The notes below the pieces were generated by a model. The model saw only the letters and a program-made list of their open reading frames with translations, did not search any database and was not told where the DNA came from. The position numbers and the translations under genes are program-made. Positions 27,288-37,261 of a DNA stretch of 64,000 nt are shown here, in pieces. The stretch is from Vibrio sp. qd031 (GTDB taxonomy: Bacteria; Pseudomonadota; Gammaproteobacteria; Enterobacterales; Vibrionaceae). The DNA lies in NCBI RefSeq assembly GCF_002100145.1, contig NZ_JXQD01000025.1, forward strand, positions 654,166 to 718,165, written 5' to 3'. Numbering within the stretch: the first letter of the stretch is position 1; each line of letters begins with the position of its first letter.

Positions 27288-28420
27288 TACAGCTCGAAGT
27301 CCTCGAAATCGGTAGCCGATACTTCGTTGTCGATCTGACCAACAAGGTAAGAGCTGATTTCTGCTTCTTGTGGTGCAACCTGTACATTGTCCGATGATAG
27401 CCAAGCGTTAATCCATGGGATAGGGTTGCTTGTCGCGTCTGGATACGCTGCGTCAAGACCGACAGCCTGCATCCGAACATTGGTAATGTATTCCACATAT
27501 TGGCAAAGAATGTCTTTGTTTAAGCCAATCATGGAGCCATCCTTAAATAAGTATTCAGCCCACTCTTTTTCTTGTTCGGCCGCTTCTTTGAAAAGGTCAA
27601 AACAGTCTTGCTTACACTCTTCGGCAATCTGCATAAAAGTGAAGTCGTCTTGACCGTTACGCAGCAGATTAACCATATGCTGAGTTCCGTTGAGGTGTAG
27701 CGCTTCATCACGTGCAATCAATTTAATGATTTTAGCATTCCCTTCCATCAACTCACGTTCAGCAAAGGCAAACGAACACGCAAACGAGACATAAAAGCGA
27801 ATCGCTTCCAGAGCATTCACAGACATCAAACATTTGTAGAGCTGTTTCTTAAGCTCGTACAAACTTACGTTAACGGTTTCGCCGTTAATTTGATGTGTAC
27901 CTTCGCCAAGACGGTGGTAATCGCCAGTCATTGCGATGAGATCATCGTAGTAATGTGAGATGTCTTTGGCGCGTTTTACGATGTGCTCGTTTTCAACAAT
28001 ATCGTCAAACACCACAGCAGGGTCTTTAACAATGTTACGAATGATGTGTGTGTATGAGCGAGAGTGAATCGTCTCTGAAAACGACCAGGTTTCAATCCAC
28101 GTTTCTAGCTCTGGCAACGAAACCAGCGGCAGTAAGGCAACGTTAGGACTGCGACCTTGAATGGAATCTAACAGAGTTTGATATTTAAGGTTGCTGATGA
28201 AAATGTGTTTTTCATGCTCAGGGAGATTGTTGTAGTCGATACGATCGCTCGATACATCAACTTCTTCCGGACGCCAAAAGAAACTCAATTGTTTTTCGAT
28301 GAGTTTTTCGAAAATCTCAAACTTCTGTTGGTCATAACGAGCTACGTTAACCGATTGGCCGAAAAACATAGGCTCTTTTAGTTGGTCATTTTTCTTTTGG
28401 GTAAATGTACTGTAAGCCAT
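27287..28420 (-). CDS. nrdB: Ribonucleoside-diphosphate reductase, beta subunit (class Ia)
   Basis: A 377-aa R2 subunit holding the diiron-tyrosyl radical cofactor. The radical tyrosine lies in [10 protein letters not shown], and iron ligands lie in ETIHSRS and [13 protein letters not shown]. It reduces ribonucleotides to deoxyribonucleotides together with NrdA. It lies 62 bp after nrdA, with a small hairpin between, and is coupled to yfaE downstream. Aerobic enzyme. Confidence 0.97.
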   Translation of the reverse strand: MAYSTFTQKKNDQLKEPMFFGQSVNVARYDQQKFEIFEKLIEKQLSFFWRPEEVDVSSDRIDYNNLPEHEKHIFISNLKYQTLLDSIQGRSPNVALLPLVSLPELETWIETWSFSETIHSRSYTHIIRNIVKDPAVVFDDIVENEHIVKRAKDISHYYDDLIAMTGDYHRLGEGTHQINGETVNVSLYELKKQLYKCLMSVNALEAIRFYVSFACSFAFAERELMEGNAKIIKLIARDEALHLNGTQHMVNLLRNGQDDFTFMQIAEECKQDCFDLFKEAAEQEKEWAEYLFKDGSMIGLNKDILCQYVEYITNVRMQAVGLDAAYPDATSNPIPWINAWLSSDNVQVAPQEAEISSYLVGQIDNEVSATDFEDFEL

Positions 28421-28438
28421 TTTAACCTCTTTGCAATG

Positions 28439-28456
28439 AGGGGCGTAAACGCCCCT
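28439..28456 (-). other. Hairpin between nrdA and nrdB
   Basis: A 7-bp stem AGGGGCG / CGCCCCT with a 4-nt loop. On the minus strand no T run follows, so it is probably not a terminator. It may stabilise the nrdA 3' end or set the nrdA:nrdB ratio. Confidence 0.5.
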
Positions 28457-28482
28457 TTGTTAATTCGTTTTACGGTTAGACG

Positions 28483-30771
28483 TTAGATCTTACAACCGCC
28501 GCCTGCACAGTCGTCGTCTTGCTCTACCACGACACCGCCGTTTTGCTGTTCGTCTTTGGCACCATCACGAGTGTTATGGTAGTAAAGCGTTTTAACGCCA
28601 AATTTATACGCCGTCAACAGATCGCGAAGCAGCAATTTCATTGGCACTTTGCCGCTGTCGTGAACGTTAGGATCGTAGTTGGTGTTAGCTGAAATCGCTT
28701 GGTCTACGAACTTTTGCATAATACCGACTAGGTGTAGGTAACCGTTGTTCGATGGAATGGTCCAAAGCAACTCATAGTTCTCTTTGTACTTGCGAAATTC
28801 AGGAACAACTTGCTTAAGAATGCCATCTTTTGACGCTTTGACCGAGACGTAGCCACGTGGTGGCTCAATGCCGTTGGTCGCATTAGAGATTTGTGAAGAC
28901 GTTTCAGACGGCATCAACGCGGTTAACGTAGAGTTACGTAGACCGTGCGTCATGATTTCGTCACGCAGTGCATCCCAATCGAAATGCAATGGTTCATCAC
29001 AGATCTTGTCTAGATCAGCTTTGTAGGTATCTATCGGCAGCAGACCTTTCGCGTAATTTGTCTCGTTAAATAGCGGACACGCACCTTGCTCTTTCGCGAG
29101 CCCAACGGACGCTTTCAGCAAGTAGTATTGAATCGCTTCAAAAGTACGGTGAGTGAGTCCATTTGCACTGCCATCAGAATATTTCACCCCATTTTTGGCT
29201 AGGTAGTAAGCGTAGTTAATTACGCCAACACCAAGCGTACGGCGATTCATGGTCGATTTGTACGCAGCAGGTAATGGGTAGTCTTGATAATCGAGTAGTG
29301 CATCCAAAGCGCGCACTACCAGGTCTGCAAGCTCTTCAAAATCATCAAGCTCATTGATTGCACCAAGGTTGAAGGCTGACAATGTACATAGGGCGATTTC
29401 ACCTTCGTCATCTTCTACATTGTTGAGTGGCTTTGTTGGTAACGCAATTTCTAAACAGAGGTTAGATTGACGAACAGGCGCTACTTTAGCGTCAAACGGA
29501 CTGTGGGTATTACAGTGGTCGACGTTTTGAATGTAGATACGGCCTGTCGACGCACGCTCTTGCATCAATAATGAAAACAAGTCTACCGCTTTGATTTTTT
29601 CTTGGCGAATGCTGGCATCGTTTTCGTACTTCACGTACAAGCGTTCAAATTCGTCTTGATCTTCAAAGAAGGCATCGTAGAGCCCAGGTACATCAGACGG
29701 AGAAAACAGAGTAATGTCTCCGCCTTCTACCAATCGGCTGTACATGAGTTTATTGAGTTGAACCCCGTAGTCCATATGACGAACACGGTTTTCTTCTACG
29801 CCTCGGTTGTTTTTTAGTACCAGTAACGACTGTACTTCACCGTGCCAAAGTGGGTAGAACACCGTGGCTGCACCACCACGAACGCCACCTTGAGAACAAC
29901 ACTTCACAGCGGTTTGGAAATACTTATAGAAAGGAATACAACCGGTGTGGAATGCTTCCCCGCCACGAATTTCAGATCCTAGTGCGCGAATACGACCAGC
30001 ATTGATACCAATACCAGCGCGTTGCGAGACATAACGTACAATCGAGCTTGAGGTTGCGTTGATAGAATCTAGGCTGTCACCACATTCGATCAATACACAC
30101 GAGCTAAATTGACGTGTCGGAGTACGAACACCAGACATAATTGGTGTTGGTAGTGAAATCTTAAACGTTGAGGTCGCGTCATAAAAACGCTTAACGTAAC
30201 TTAAACGAGTGTCGCGCGGATAATTCGCGAAAAGGCAAGCAGACACTAGGATGTATAAGAACTGCGCACTTTCGTAGATTTCACCGGAAACGCGGTTTTG
30301 AACAAAGTATTTACCTTCCAGCTGTTTTACAGCGGCGTAGGAAAAGTCCAAATCGCGTTTGTGATCGATGTACTCACCAAGCTCTTCAAGTTCTGCTTGA
30401 GAATAATCTTCCAAAATATGGCTGTCGTATTTACCCATATCGACCAAGCGTGCCACGTGCTGATAAAGCTTAGGCGGCTCGTAGCGGCCATACGCTTTTT
30501 TACGCAAATGGAACACCGCAAGACGTGCTGCTAGGTATTGGTAATCGGGCGTCTCTTCGGAGATAAGATCTGCAGCTGCTTTGATGATGGTTTCGTGAAT
30601 ATCTGAGGTTGAAATGCCATCATAGAACTGGATGTGAGAATTGAGTTCTACCTGCGAAACAGAAACGTTTTCTAGGCCTTCTGCGGCCCAAGTAATCACT
30701 TTGTGGATTTTGTCGAGATCAATGTTTTCTTGACGTCCATTCCGTTTAGTGACGGTAAGTTGTTGGTTCAT
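28483..30771 (-). CDS. nrdA: Ribonucleoside-diphosphate reductase, alpha subunit (class Ia)
   Basis: A 762-aa catalytic R1 subunit. It has an N-terminal ATP-cone (VTKRNGRQENIDLDKIHKVI), the substrate-site cysteine in PTRQFSSCVLIE, the NLCLEI block of the active site and the C-terminal redox pair DDCAGGGCKI. The length equals E. coli NrdA. It is first of nrdA-nrdB-yfaE. Two NrdR boxes and an FNR box stand upstream, so it should respond to dNTP/ATP level through NrdR and perhaps to oxygen. Confidence 0.97.
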   Translation of the reverse strand: MNQQLTVTKRNGRQENIDLDKIHKVITWAAEGLENVSVSQVELNSHIQFYDGISTSDIHETIIKAAADLISEETPDYQYLAARLAVFHLRKKAYGRYEPPKLYQHVARLVDMGKYDSHILEDYSQAELEELGEYIDHKRDLDFSYAAVKQLEGKYFVQNRVSGEIYESAQFLYILVSACLFANYPRDTRLSYVKRFYDATSTFKISLPTPIMSGVRTPTRQFSSCVLIECGDSLDSINATSSSIVRYVSQRAGIGINAGRIRALGSEIRGGEAFHTGCIPFYKYFQTAVKCCSQGGVRGGAATVFYPLWHGEVQSLLVLKNNRGVEENRVRHMDYGVQLNKLMYSRLVEGGDITLFSPSDVPGLYDAFFEDQDEFERLYVKYENDASIRQEKIKAVDLFSLLMQERASTGRIYIQNVDHCNTHSPFDAKVAPVRQSNLCLEIALPTKPLNNVEDDEGEIALCTLSAFNLGAINELDDFEELADLVVRALDALLDYQDYPLPAAYKSTMNRRTLGVGVINYAYYLAKNGVKYSDGSANGLTHRTFEAIQYYLLKASVGLAKEQGACPLFNETNYAKGLLPIDTYKADLDKICDEPLHFDWDALRDEIMTHGLRNSTLTALMPSETSSQISNATNGIEPPRGYVSVKASKDGILKQVVPEFRKYKENYELLWTIPSNNGYLHLVGIMQKFVDQAISANTNYDPNVHDSGKVPMKLLLRDLLTAYKFGVKTLYYHNTRDGAKDEQQNGGVVVEQDDDCAGGGCKI

Positions 30772-30855
30772 TTTGCTCTGTATCCATAACTTGGTAAGTA
30801 AAGCCGCGTTTTATTAGTTTTAAGACTTCAAATAACCCGACTTAGTGATCCATGT

Positions 30856-30875
30856 CTAACTAATTGGTTAGTTAG
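30856..30875 (-). other. Inverted repeat in the nrdA leader
   Basis: CTAACTAA and TTAGTTAG form a perfect 8-bp inverted repeat around TTGG, 4 bp from the nearest NrdR box. It could be a leader hairpin or a protein site; nothing decides between them. Confidence 0.4.
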
Positions 30876-30878
30876 TAA

Positions 30879-30894
30879 ACACAAGATATAGTTA
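30879..30894. promoter_or_regulatory. NrdR box 1
   Basis: The 16-mer ACACAAGATATAGTTA follows the NrdR consensus acaCwAtATaTwGtgt closely. It pairs with a second box 32 bp away (three helical turns), the usual spacing. Confidence 0.8.
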
Positions 30895-30910
30895 TAACTC
30901 TGTGCTGGTG

Positions 30911-30926
30911 CTACAAGATAGAGAGT
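30911..30926. promoter_or_regulatory. NrdR box 2
   Basis: CTACAAGATAGAGAGT keeps the CAAGATA core of the first box and is three turns from it. It is weaker but properly phased. Confidence 0.7.
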
Positions 30927-30929
30927 TTA

Positions 30930-30943
30930 TTGATAATGATCAA
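30930..30943. promoter_or_regulatory. FNR box, exact consensus
   Basis: TTGAT-AATG-ATCAA is a perfect FNR half-site pair with the required 4-bp spacer. It sits next to the NrdR boxes on the nrdA side and just before a plus-strand promoter-like pair (TTGAAT at 30947, TATAAG at 30969). Confidence 0.65.
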
Positions 30944-30946
30944 GTC

Positions 30947-31228
30947 TTGAATTTCTCATCAATATGGGTATAAGCAGTGATTTAAAAAAATATGTTAGCA
31001 ACCACTCACGCAACAATTTAGCTATCACAAGACATGTGAAAACTCCCCTTTGAATGATGGGGGAAATATGAACGCCAATTCAAATAAATATGTTGATTTA
31101 TTTAAATTATAGCGAGATCGACTCTTGAGGATCTTTTGAAGATCGAGTGCACGGTTTTGTACATTAAAACTGGCATAAACTAATGAATAAGCCTTAGTGA
31201 TGCCATCGACATCACTAAAGTCATTTTT
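30947..31228 (+). ncRNA. Candidate intergenic RNA between nrdA and ubiG, with a 14-codon ORF
   Basis: The 475-bp gap between nrdA and ubiG has the marks of a plus-strand transcript. The promoter-like pair is TTGAAT / TATAAG with a 16-bp spacer (start near 30981). Inside is a hairpin TCCCC / GGGGA (31044-31064) that would hide the strong ribosome site GGGGGAA in front of a 14-codon ORF (31068-31112, MNANSNKYVDLFKL). A further hairpin lies at 31129-31143, and a terminator-like stem ends in T5. The FNR box lies just upstream. No neighbour on this strand explains it. Untested. Confidence 0.35.
31194..31228 (+). terminator. Terminator-like hairpin between nrdA and ubiG
   Basis: A perfect 9-bp stem TTAGTGATG / CATCACTAA with a 7-nt loop, followed on the plus strand by AGTCATTTTT. 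On the minus strand, downstream of ubiG, no T run follows, so the plus-strand reading is favoured. Confidence 0.5.
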
Positions 31229-31246
31229 AGATTGAAATCTGGGGAT

Positions 31247-31951
31247 TTACCGCTGTTTTTGAGTATGGACAATATAGTTGACGTCCACATTTTTCCCCAA
31301 CCAGTAATTGTCGGTCAATGGGTTGTAATGGAGTCCGGTTATACCTAGTGGGATAAGGTCAGCTTGATCGACCATTTTGAGCAGTTCAGCGGGTTTGATA
31401 AATTTTTCGTGGTGATGAGTACCCTTAGGTACCAGCTTTAGCAGCTGCTCTGCACCGACAATGGCAAATAGGTAGGACTTTATATTTCGGTTGAGCGTTG
31501 AAAAGAACACTTTACCCCCAGGTTTAACCAATGCATAACAAGCACGTATCACGGATGCGGGGTCGGGGACGTGTTCTAACATTTCCATGCAAGTCACCAC
31601 ATCATACTTTTCTGGGTTTTGTTCAGCGTGAGACTCGACAGTTTGTTGTACGTACTCAAGTTTTGCGCCCGTTTCTAAGGCATGCAATCTCGCTACTTCA
31701 AGCGGTTCAGCGCCCATATCTAAACCGGTAACGACTGCGCCTTGGTGAGCCATGCTTTCGGCAAGAATACCGCCGCCACATCCCACATCTAGAATGGTTT
31801 TACCAAATAGACCGCTGCTATGCTCGATGACGTAACCCAACCGCAACGGGTTGATTTGATGCAAGGGCTTAAAGTCACCTTCTAGGTCCCACCAGCGAGA
31901 AGCCATGTCTTCAAATTTTTTGATTTCAGCTAGGTCAACGTTTTGAGTCAC
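31247..31951 (-). CDS. ubiG: Ubiquinone O-methyltransferase UbiG
   Basis: A 234-aa SAM-dependent enzyme that carries out both O-methylations of ubiquinone synthesis. The SAM motif is [16 protein letters not shown]-like ([20 protein letters not shown]), and the family stretch [28 protein letters not shown] is near the start. The GTG at 31951 ([14 protein letters not shown]) gives the size and N-terminus of other UbiG proteins. An upstream ATG at 32059 would add 36 residues unlike the family. It is divergent from gyrA. Confidence 0.95.
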   Translation of the reverse strand: MTQNVDLAEIKKFEDMASRWWDLEGDFKPLHQINPLRLGYVIEHSSGLFGKTILDVGCGGGILAESMAHQGAVVTGLDMGAEPLEVARLHALETGAKLEYVQQTVESHAEQNPEKYDVVTCMEMLEHVPDPASVIRACYALVKPGGKVFFSTLNRNIKSYLFAIVGAEQLLKLVPKGTHHHEKFIKPAELLKMVDQADLIPLGITGLHYNPLTDNYWLGKNVDVNYIVHTQKQR

Positions 31952-32140
31952 ACATACAGTCCATTTGATGATTTTGAGCAAGTATACCGAATAAATTGCA
32001 AAAGGGATGCGTGATACGATAGATTTTAAGTTTGGTGAGTTAGAGTGGTTATTTTTCAATCACCTAGCAAATAGGGCGCCAAAAATGAACAATTAACGCG
32101 CAACCTATGTCACAACCTTAAAAACAGCCCGGGAAAGTAA

Positions 32141-32169
32141 TTCAGGCTTTAAGTTATGTATGGTATATT
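32141..32169 (+). promoter_or_regulatory. Promoter of gyrA
   Basis: An extended -10 TGG-TATATT (32161-32169) lies 17 bp after TTCAGG (weak -35), about 70 bp before the gyrA start. Reasonable but not unique. Confidence 0.45.
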
Positions 32170-32238
32170 TTCGGGTCTTGCACGTGTTGCGTCGAGTCGA
32201 TGCAATAACGAAAAGTAATATAGAGGGATAGCGGCTCC

Positions 32239-34878
32239 ATGAGCGAATTAGCAAAAGAGATCACGCCCGTAAACATTGAGGATGAGCTTCGCGGCTCTTA
32301 TCTCGACTACGCGATGTCAGTCATCGTGGGTCGTGCACTTCCTGATGTGCGTGACGGCTTAAAGCCGGTGCACCGTCGCGTTTTGTTTGCGATGAATGTA
32401 CTTGGCAATGATTGGAATAAACCATACAAGAAATCGGCGCGTGTTGTTGGCGACGTAATTGGTAAATATCACCCACACGGTGACAGTGCGGTATACGACA
32501 CTATAGTTCGTATGGCACAGCCATTCTCGTTACGATATATGCTTGCGGATGGACAAGGTAACTTTGGTTCTATCGACGGTGACTCTGCCGCGGCAATGCG
32601 TTATACCGAAGTTCGTATGTCGAAAATCGCTCACGAACTGTTGGCTGACCTTGACAAAGAAACCGTTGATTACGTACCTAACTACGACGGCAGCGAACAA
32701 ATTCCTGCGGTAATGCCTACACGAGTACCTAACCTATTAGTCAATGGCTCTTCTGGCATCGCGGTAGGTATGGCAACAAACATCCCACCTCACAACCTTA
32801 CTGAGGTGATTAACGGATGTTTAGCTTTCATTGATAATGAAGAGATCACTATCGATGAGCTTATGGAGTACATTCCAGGTCCTGATTTCCCAACGGCCGC
32901 ATTAATTAGCGGTCGTAAAGGGATTATTGACGCTTATAAAACGGGTCGCGGTAAAGTTTACATGCGAGCCAAAGCAGACATCGAAGCTGAGAAAAATGGC
33001 AAAGAGACCATTATTGTCAGTGAGATACCTTATCAGGTAAACAAAGCTCGTCTGATCGAAAAAATCGCCGAGCTGGTTAAAGATAAGAAAGTAGAAGGCA
33101 TCAGTGCACTGCGTGATGAGTCTGATAAAGACGGTATGCGCATTGTTATTGAGTGTAAGCGTGATGCAGTTGGTGAAGTCGTACTGAATAACCTTTACTC
33201 ACTCACTCAATTACAAACTACTTTCGGTGTGAACATGGTTGCCCTAGATAATGGCCAGCCAAAACTGTTCAACCTTAAAGAGATGATTCACCGCTTTGTT
33301 GATCACCGCCGTGAAGTGGTTACTCGCCGTACTATTTTTGAGCTTCGTAAAGCACGCGATCGCGCGCACATTCTTGAGAGTTTGGCATTGGCGTTAGCCA
33401 ACATAGACGAAATCATCGAGTTGATTCGTCAAGCTCCGACTCCCGCAGAAGCAAAACAAGGCCTGATCGCTAGAGGTTGGGACTTAGGCAATGTCGCGTC
33501 AATGCTCGAGAGAGCTGGAACTGATGCTGCACGTCCAGAATGGTTGGAAGAGCAATACGGTATTCGTGATGGTCAGTACTTCTTAACTGAGCAACAAGCG
33601 CAAGCGATTTTGGATCTTCGTCTACAAAAATTGACCGGTCTAGAACACGAAAAAATCCTCGATGAGTACAAAGCACTTCTCGACGAAATTGCAGAGTTGA
33701 TGCACATCCTGGCGAATACTGAACGCCTAATGGAAGTGATTTGCGAAGAACTGCATTTAATCCGTGATTCATTTGGTGATGAGCGTCGTTCAGAAATTAC
33801 CGCTGCGATCCACGACATTGATATGGAAGAGCTGATTGCTCAAGAAGATGTTGTAGTGACACTGTCACACGAAGGCTACGTTAAGTATCAAATCTTGAGT
33901 GATTACGAAGCTCAACGTCGCGGTGGTAAAGGTAAGAGCGCCACTAAGATGAAGGATGAAGATTACATTGAGCGTTTGTTGGTCGCAAATACTCATGACA
34001 ATATCCTGTGTTTCTCTACTCGTGGTAAAACTTACCGTCTAAAAGTGTACCAATTGCCTCAGGCAAGCCGTACTGCTCGTGGTAAGCCAATTGTAAACAT
34101 TCTGCCGTTGGAAGACGGAGAACGTATTACAGCAATCTTGCCTGTATCTGAGTTTAGTAACGACAAATTTATCTTTATGGCAACCGGTGACGGTACAGTG
34201 AAGAAAACATCACTGGATCAGTTTGCTAATGTTCGTTCTAACGGCTTGATCGCCGTGAACCTACGTGATGAAGATTCGCTTATTGGTGTAGACATTACCA
34301 ATGGCGAGAACGATATTATGTTGTTCTCTAAATCTGGTAAGGTGGTTCGCTTTAACGAAACACAAGTGCGTGGCATGGGTCGTACTGCGGCTGGTGTACG
34401 TGGTATTAAGTTAATCAATGACGATCAAGTGGTCTCTTTGATTGTTCCGCACAACCAAGGCGACATTCTTACTGTGACTCAAAACGGCTACGGTAAACGT
34501 ACTGTACTTGAGGAATACCCAGCGAAGAGCCGTGCAACGCAGGGCGTTGTATCAATTAAAGTCTCTGAGCGTAACGGAAGTGTAGTAGGGGCAGTGCAAA
34601 CTGAAGACGGTGATGAGTTCATGATGATCACCGATGCAGGAACACTGGTTCGTACTCGTGTCGCAGAAGTCAGTCAGGTTGGACGTAATACTCAAGGTGT
34701 TACATTAATCAGAACGGCTGAAGATGAAAATGTCGTAGCGCTTCAACGCATTGACGAGATAGAGGAAGAGCCTCTTCTTGAAGAAGGCGAAGAAGGCGAA
34801 GTAGTCGCTGAAGCTACAGAGCAGACAAGCTCATCAGAAGACGAGAATAAAGACGAGCCAACTCAAGACCAAGAGTAA
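32239..34878 (+). CDS. gyrA: DNA gyrase subunit A
   Basis: An 879-aa type II topoisomerase subunit. The quinolone-determining region is [17 protein letters not shown], with Ser83 and Asp87 (E. coli numbering) both intact, so no classic resistance change. The catalytic tyrosine is in [11 protein letters not shown]. The C-terminal beta-pinwheel holds the GyrA box QRRGGKG. An acidic tail closes the protein. It is a single gene with a strong terminator, next to ubiG as in many gammaproteobacteria. Confidence 0.98.
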   Translation: MSELAKEITPVNIEDELRGSYLDYAMSVIVGRALPDVRDGLKPVHRRVLFAMNVLGNDWNKPYKKSARVVGDVIGKYHPHGDSAVYDTIVRMAQPFSLRYMLADGQGNFGSIDGDSAAAMRYTEVRMSKIAHELLADLDKETVDYVPNYDGSEQIPAVMPTRVPNLLVNGSSGIAVGMATNIPPHNLTEVINGCLAFIDNEEITIDELMEYIPGPDFPTAALISGRKGIIDAYKTGRGKVYMRAKADIEAEKNGKETIIVSEIPYQVNKARLIEKIAELVKDKKVEGISALRDESDKDGMRIVIECKRDAVGEVVLNNLYSLTQLQTTFGVNMVALDNGQPKLFNLKEMIHRFVDHRREVVTRRTIFELRKARDRAHILESLALALANIDEIIELIRQAPTPAEAKQGLIARGWDLGNVASMLERAGTDAARPEWLEEQYGIRDGQYFLTEQQAQAILDLRLQKLTGLEHEKILDEYKALLDEIAELMHILANTERLMEVICEELHLIRDSFGDERRSEITAAIHDIDMEELIAQEDVVVTLSHEGYVKYQILSDYEAQRRGGKGKSATKMKDEDYIERLLVANTHDNILCFSTRGKTYRLKVYQLPQASRTARGKPIVNILPLEDGERITAILPVSEFSNDKFIFMATGDGTVKKTSLDQFANVRSNGLIAVNLRDEDSLIGVDITNGENDIMLFSKSGKVVRFNETQVRGMGRTAAGVRGIKLINDDQVVSLIVPHNQGDILTVTQNGYGKRTVLEEYPAKSRATQGVVSIKVSERNGSVVGAVQTEDGDEFMMITDAGTLVRTRVAEVSQVGRNTQGVTLIRTAEDENVVALQRIDEIEEEPLLEEGEEGEVVAEATEQTSSSEDENKDEPTQDQE

Positions 34879-34895
34879 AGCACGTACAACGATTT

Positions 34896-34920
34896 AAGCC
34901 GGGCATTGCCCGGCTTTTTA
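34896..34920 (+). terminator. Terminator of gyrA
   Basis: A 9-bp stem AAGCCGGGC / GCCCGGCTT with an ATT loop, then T residues. Confidence 0.93.
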
Positions 34921-34940
34921 TTCGGTTTAAAACGGTGAGT

Positions 34941-34969
34941 CACTACCAGGACGTTAGCTCCTGGTAGTG
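34941..34969 (+). other. Inverted repeat before the nrfG-like gene
   Basis: A perfect 10-bp inverted repeat CACTACCAGG / CCTGGTAGTG with a 9-nt loop, starting 20 bp after the gyrA terminator and ending 27 bp before the next gene. It may be a leader hairpin or a protein site; no T run follows. Confidence 0.5.
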
Positions 34970-34996
34970 GTTTATGCAAATATAGTGGAACACACA

Positions 34997-35554
34997 ATGA
35001 TTCATCGATCGTTATATCTAAGCTGCGGTGTGGTCGTTGCGGTTACTTTTGGAAGCTGGTGGTATCTAAAAACGCCAGTTCCAGTAACACCCACCATCAA
35101 TGAAATGGCCCAACACGCAATGGAACCGTCAAGCGATCCTATGCTTGAGCTTCAAGATGCGCTGCGTGATAACCCTAATGATGGATTGGCCTGGTTGGAG
35201 TTGGGCAAATTCTATCTGTTTAGCGGCGAGCTCGAGTCGGCGTTAACCTGTTTTGATTACAGTCGACGTTTGCTTCCCGATAACGCAGATGCATGGGCAG
35301 GTGGTGCAACTGCGCTGTATTATATTAACAAACAGCGCATCACCGCTGAGGTGCAACAAGCGCTTGACCAATCTTTGTCTATTGACCGTGACAATGAAAG
35401 CGCATTGACCCTATTAGCGTCAGATGCGTTTGTGAACTTTGAATATGATAAGGCTATAAACTACTGGGAGCAGATCATCGAGTCTGACCGATTGGGCGTT
35501 GATCGTGAAAGACTTATTAGTTTGATCCATCAAGCTGAATTGTTAAAACATTAG
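34997..35554 (+). CDS. nrfG: TPR protein, NrfG-like cytochrome c maturation factor
   Basis: A 185-aa protein with one N-terminal membrane helix (LYLSCGVVVAVTFGSWWYL), then TPR repeats (DALRDNPNDGLAWLELGKFYLFSGELESALTCFDYSRRLLPDNADAWAG region). Size and layout are those of NrfG and of the CcmI/CcmH C-terminal domain, which present apocytochrome to the NrfE/NrfF heme lyase. It is convergent with nrfA rather than inside nrfBCDEF, so the name rests on context. The ATG at 34997 puts the helix at the N-terminus; a GTG at 34967 lacks a ribosome site. Confidence 0.7.
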   Translation: MIHRSLYLSCGVVVAVTFGSWWYLKTPVPVTPTINEMAQHAMEPSSDPMLELQDALRDNPNDGLAWLELGKFYLFSGELESALTCFDYSRRLLPDNADAWAGGATALYYINKQRITAEVQQALDQSLSIDRDNESALTLLASDAFVNFEYDKAINYWEQIIESDRLGVDRERLISLIHQAELLKH

Positions 35555-35590
35555 CCGCCCCTATTCACCAGTCACAGTATGTATACAAAT

Positions 35591-35620
35591 AAAAAAGCGG
35601 CCACTTTTAAGTGGCCGCTT
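35591..35620 (-). terminator. Terminator of nrfA
   Basis: An 11-bp stem AAGCGGCCACT / AGTGGCCGCTT with a TTTA loop; on the minus strand it ends in six T residues. It may also stop the convergent nrfG-like transcript. Confidence 0.9.
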
Positions 35621-35638
35621 AGTCGTGAGGTTAGGAGA

Positions 35639-37060
35639 TTAGTATGTTGTTTCGCGCTTTTTAGCTTCTTCTTCCCATTGAGGGACGAGAGTTTCTAAGA
35701 AGTGCTGTTTTTCAGCGTTTAATTTATCCATTGGCATACCCAATGCCTGTTGTGCTTTCTCTTTACTCGATATATCCGGTAGTGCAATTGGATCTGTTAT
35801 ACCTTTGGTCGCAAGTAGGCGAGCCAGCTTAGTACGTGCATCAGATGCATGGTCAACGGCAGTACCTAATACTTCTAACGCCACTTCAGGTGCATGCATA
35901 TGTACGCCGTGTGATGCGATGGCGTAGTCCCAACGCCATTGAGCATGACGGATATCTTGTAAAATATCGTCCATCTCAGACTCTGTAGCGCCAGCATCCC
36001 AAGCCGCTTTCGCTTCAAAGTGTGCGGCAACGATATGTTTTTCGGCCGTTAACTTCATGTTTAGCACCTGAGCCTTGCGTGTTGAAACTATGCCTTGTAG
36101 CGTGTCTTTGCTTTGGGTGTGACAGTTCGCACAGGTATCTTCAAATTGGTCAAACGGATTGCCAATTTTATGGTCAGTGTAAACAGTGCCATCTTCTTTC
36201 GTTACTTTAGGCATATGGCAGTCAGTGCACACGACATTGTTTTTACCGTGTATACCATCTCGCCATGTTTCATACTCAGGGTGCTGTGCTTTTAACATTG
36301 GAGCTTTAGACACGCCGTGCGTCCAATCTTTAAAGCCTAGCGCATCATAGTACTGTTCCATTTCGTCGACGTTTGTACCCATATCCCATGGGAACTTCAC
36401 GCTCTTGTTTGGACCGGTAAAGTAGTATTCTACGTGACATTGACCACAAACTGCCGCTTGTTGATCTAGGCGGTTCATATCTTCAAATGGTTTACCGATA
36501 GCGGTCATTGCACGTTCGACATACGGTTTAGTTAGTTTAAGTGCGGGTTCACCGTTCTTAAACTCTTCTGTGCTGGTGTCGTGACAATCAGAACAACCGA
36601 TTGGGTTGGCAATTTGAGCACCCAAACGTGCCCATTTACCTTCAAAGTAACCGTCTTCACCGCGTTCGGCAATCACTCTACCAACGTCTGGGCTTTTACA
36701 GCTCCAGCACGCCATAGGCATTGGACCTGTATTCTCGTCAGTTGGACCACCAGTACGAAGTGTCTGGCGTACATCGTCGAGTGCGTAATAGTGACCACGC
36801 GCTTTGTTATAGTCTTTTGCAAAGCCATATCCTGCCCACATGATGACCATGTTTGGATCGCCTTCTAACGCATCTTCTAGCTCACTGCTTTCCGACGTCG
36901 CTTTCCAAGTATGGAATTGATCAGGGTGGTTGGCTTCAAATGTCTCGTTGCGGGGATCATCAAACTTGTCGTCAGCGGCGTACACCAACGAAGAGCCAAG
37001 GGTGGCTCCCATTATTAAACCCAATACCGCAGCGGAATGTTTTATCCATTGCTTATTCAC
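35639..37060 (-). CDS. nrfA: Ammonia-forming cytochrome c552 nitrite reductase NrfA
   Basis: A 473-aa periplasmic pentaheme enzyme that reduces nitrite to ammonium with six electrons. It has a signal peptide ([17 protein letters not shown]). The active-site heme has the lysine-ligated CWSCK motif, followed by CSDCH, CGQCH (in [10 protein letters not shown]), CTDCH (CTDCHMPK) and CANCH. The length equals E. coli NrfA (478 aa). Its gene is divergent from nrfBCD across a 468-bp control region. An FNR-type site with a matching -10 lies upstream, so induction without oxygen is expected. Confidence 0.98.
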   Translation of the reverse strand: MNKQWIKHSAAVLGLIMGATLGSSLVYAADDKFDDPRNETFEANHPDQFHTWKATSESSELEDALEGDPNMVIMWAGYGFAKDYNKARGHYYALDDVRQTLRTGGPTDENTGPMPMACWSCKSPDVGRVIAERGEDGYFEGKWARLGAQIANPIGCSDCHDTSTEEFKNGEPALKLTKPYVERAMTAIGKPFEDMNRLDQQAAVCGQCHVEYYFTGPNKSVKFPWDMGTNVDEMEQYYDALGFKDWTHGVSKAPMLKAQHPEYETWRDGIHGKNNVVCTDCHMPKVTKEDGTVYTDHKIGNPFDQFEDTCANCHTQSKDTLQGIVSTRKAQVLNMKLTAEKHIVAAHFEAKAAWDAGATESEMDDILQDIRHAQWRWDYAIASHGVHMHAPEVALEVLGTAVDHASDARTKLARLLATKGITDPIALPDISSKEKAQQALGMPMDKLNAEKQHFLETLVPQWEEEAKKRETTY

Positions 37061-37167
37061 GATGCTATCTCCGTATTTTAATTTTGATACCTAGCGTTGT
37101 GAGGTTAGATTTCAAATGTTGAATCGAAGATGTTTCGTATTACGGCTAAGTGTAAGTAGTTATTGCA

Positions 37168-37209
37168 CTATTAGCCAATTAACATTTGGTTAAAATTGCG
37201 CCAAATCAA
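37168..37209 (-). promoter_or_regulatory. FNR-dependent class II promoter of nrfA
   Basis: TTGCG-CCAA-ATCAA (37196-37209) matches the FNR consensus TTGAT-N4-ATCAA at 8 of 10 positions. A -10 TAATAG on the minus strand (37173-37168) is 32 bp from the site centre, as needed when FNR binds at -41.5. The start would be near 37161. Confidence 0.6.
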
Positions 37210-37245
37210 TTTTGATGAGTGATGCAGATCGTGTTTAAAATAAAC

Positions 37246-37261
37246 TACCTCTAAAGGGGTA
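37246..37261. promoter_or_regulatory. NarP-type 7-2-7 site in the nrf control region
   Basis: TACCTCT-AA-AGGGGTA is a 7-2-7 inverted heptamer pair like NarL/NarP sites. Nitrate/nitrite control by NarQP fits the nrf genes on both sides. A TATAAT follows directly on the plus strand (37260-37265). Confidence 0.6.

Noticed and set aside
30925-30950. Fur box near nrdA (GATAATGATCAAG)
   Set aside because: Only the first hexamer fits the Fur pattern; the FNR consensus is exact and explains the sequence better.
31952-32059. 36-residue extension of ubiG
   Set aside because: Not like other UbiG proteins; the GTG at 31951 gives the family N-terminus and length.
33470-33818. Minus-strand ORFs inside gyrA
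   Set aside because: Shadows of the conserved gyrA frame; low-complexity Ser/Arg-rich sequence with no family likeness.
32239-34878. Quinolone-resistance change in gyrA
   Set aside because: Ser83 and Asp87 are intact in [10 protein letters not shown], so the allele looks sensitive at these positions.
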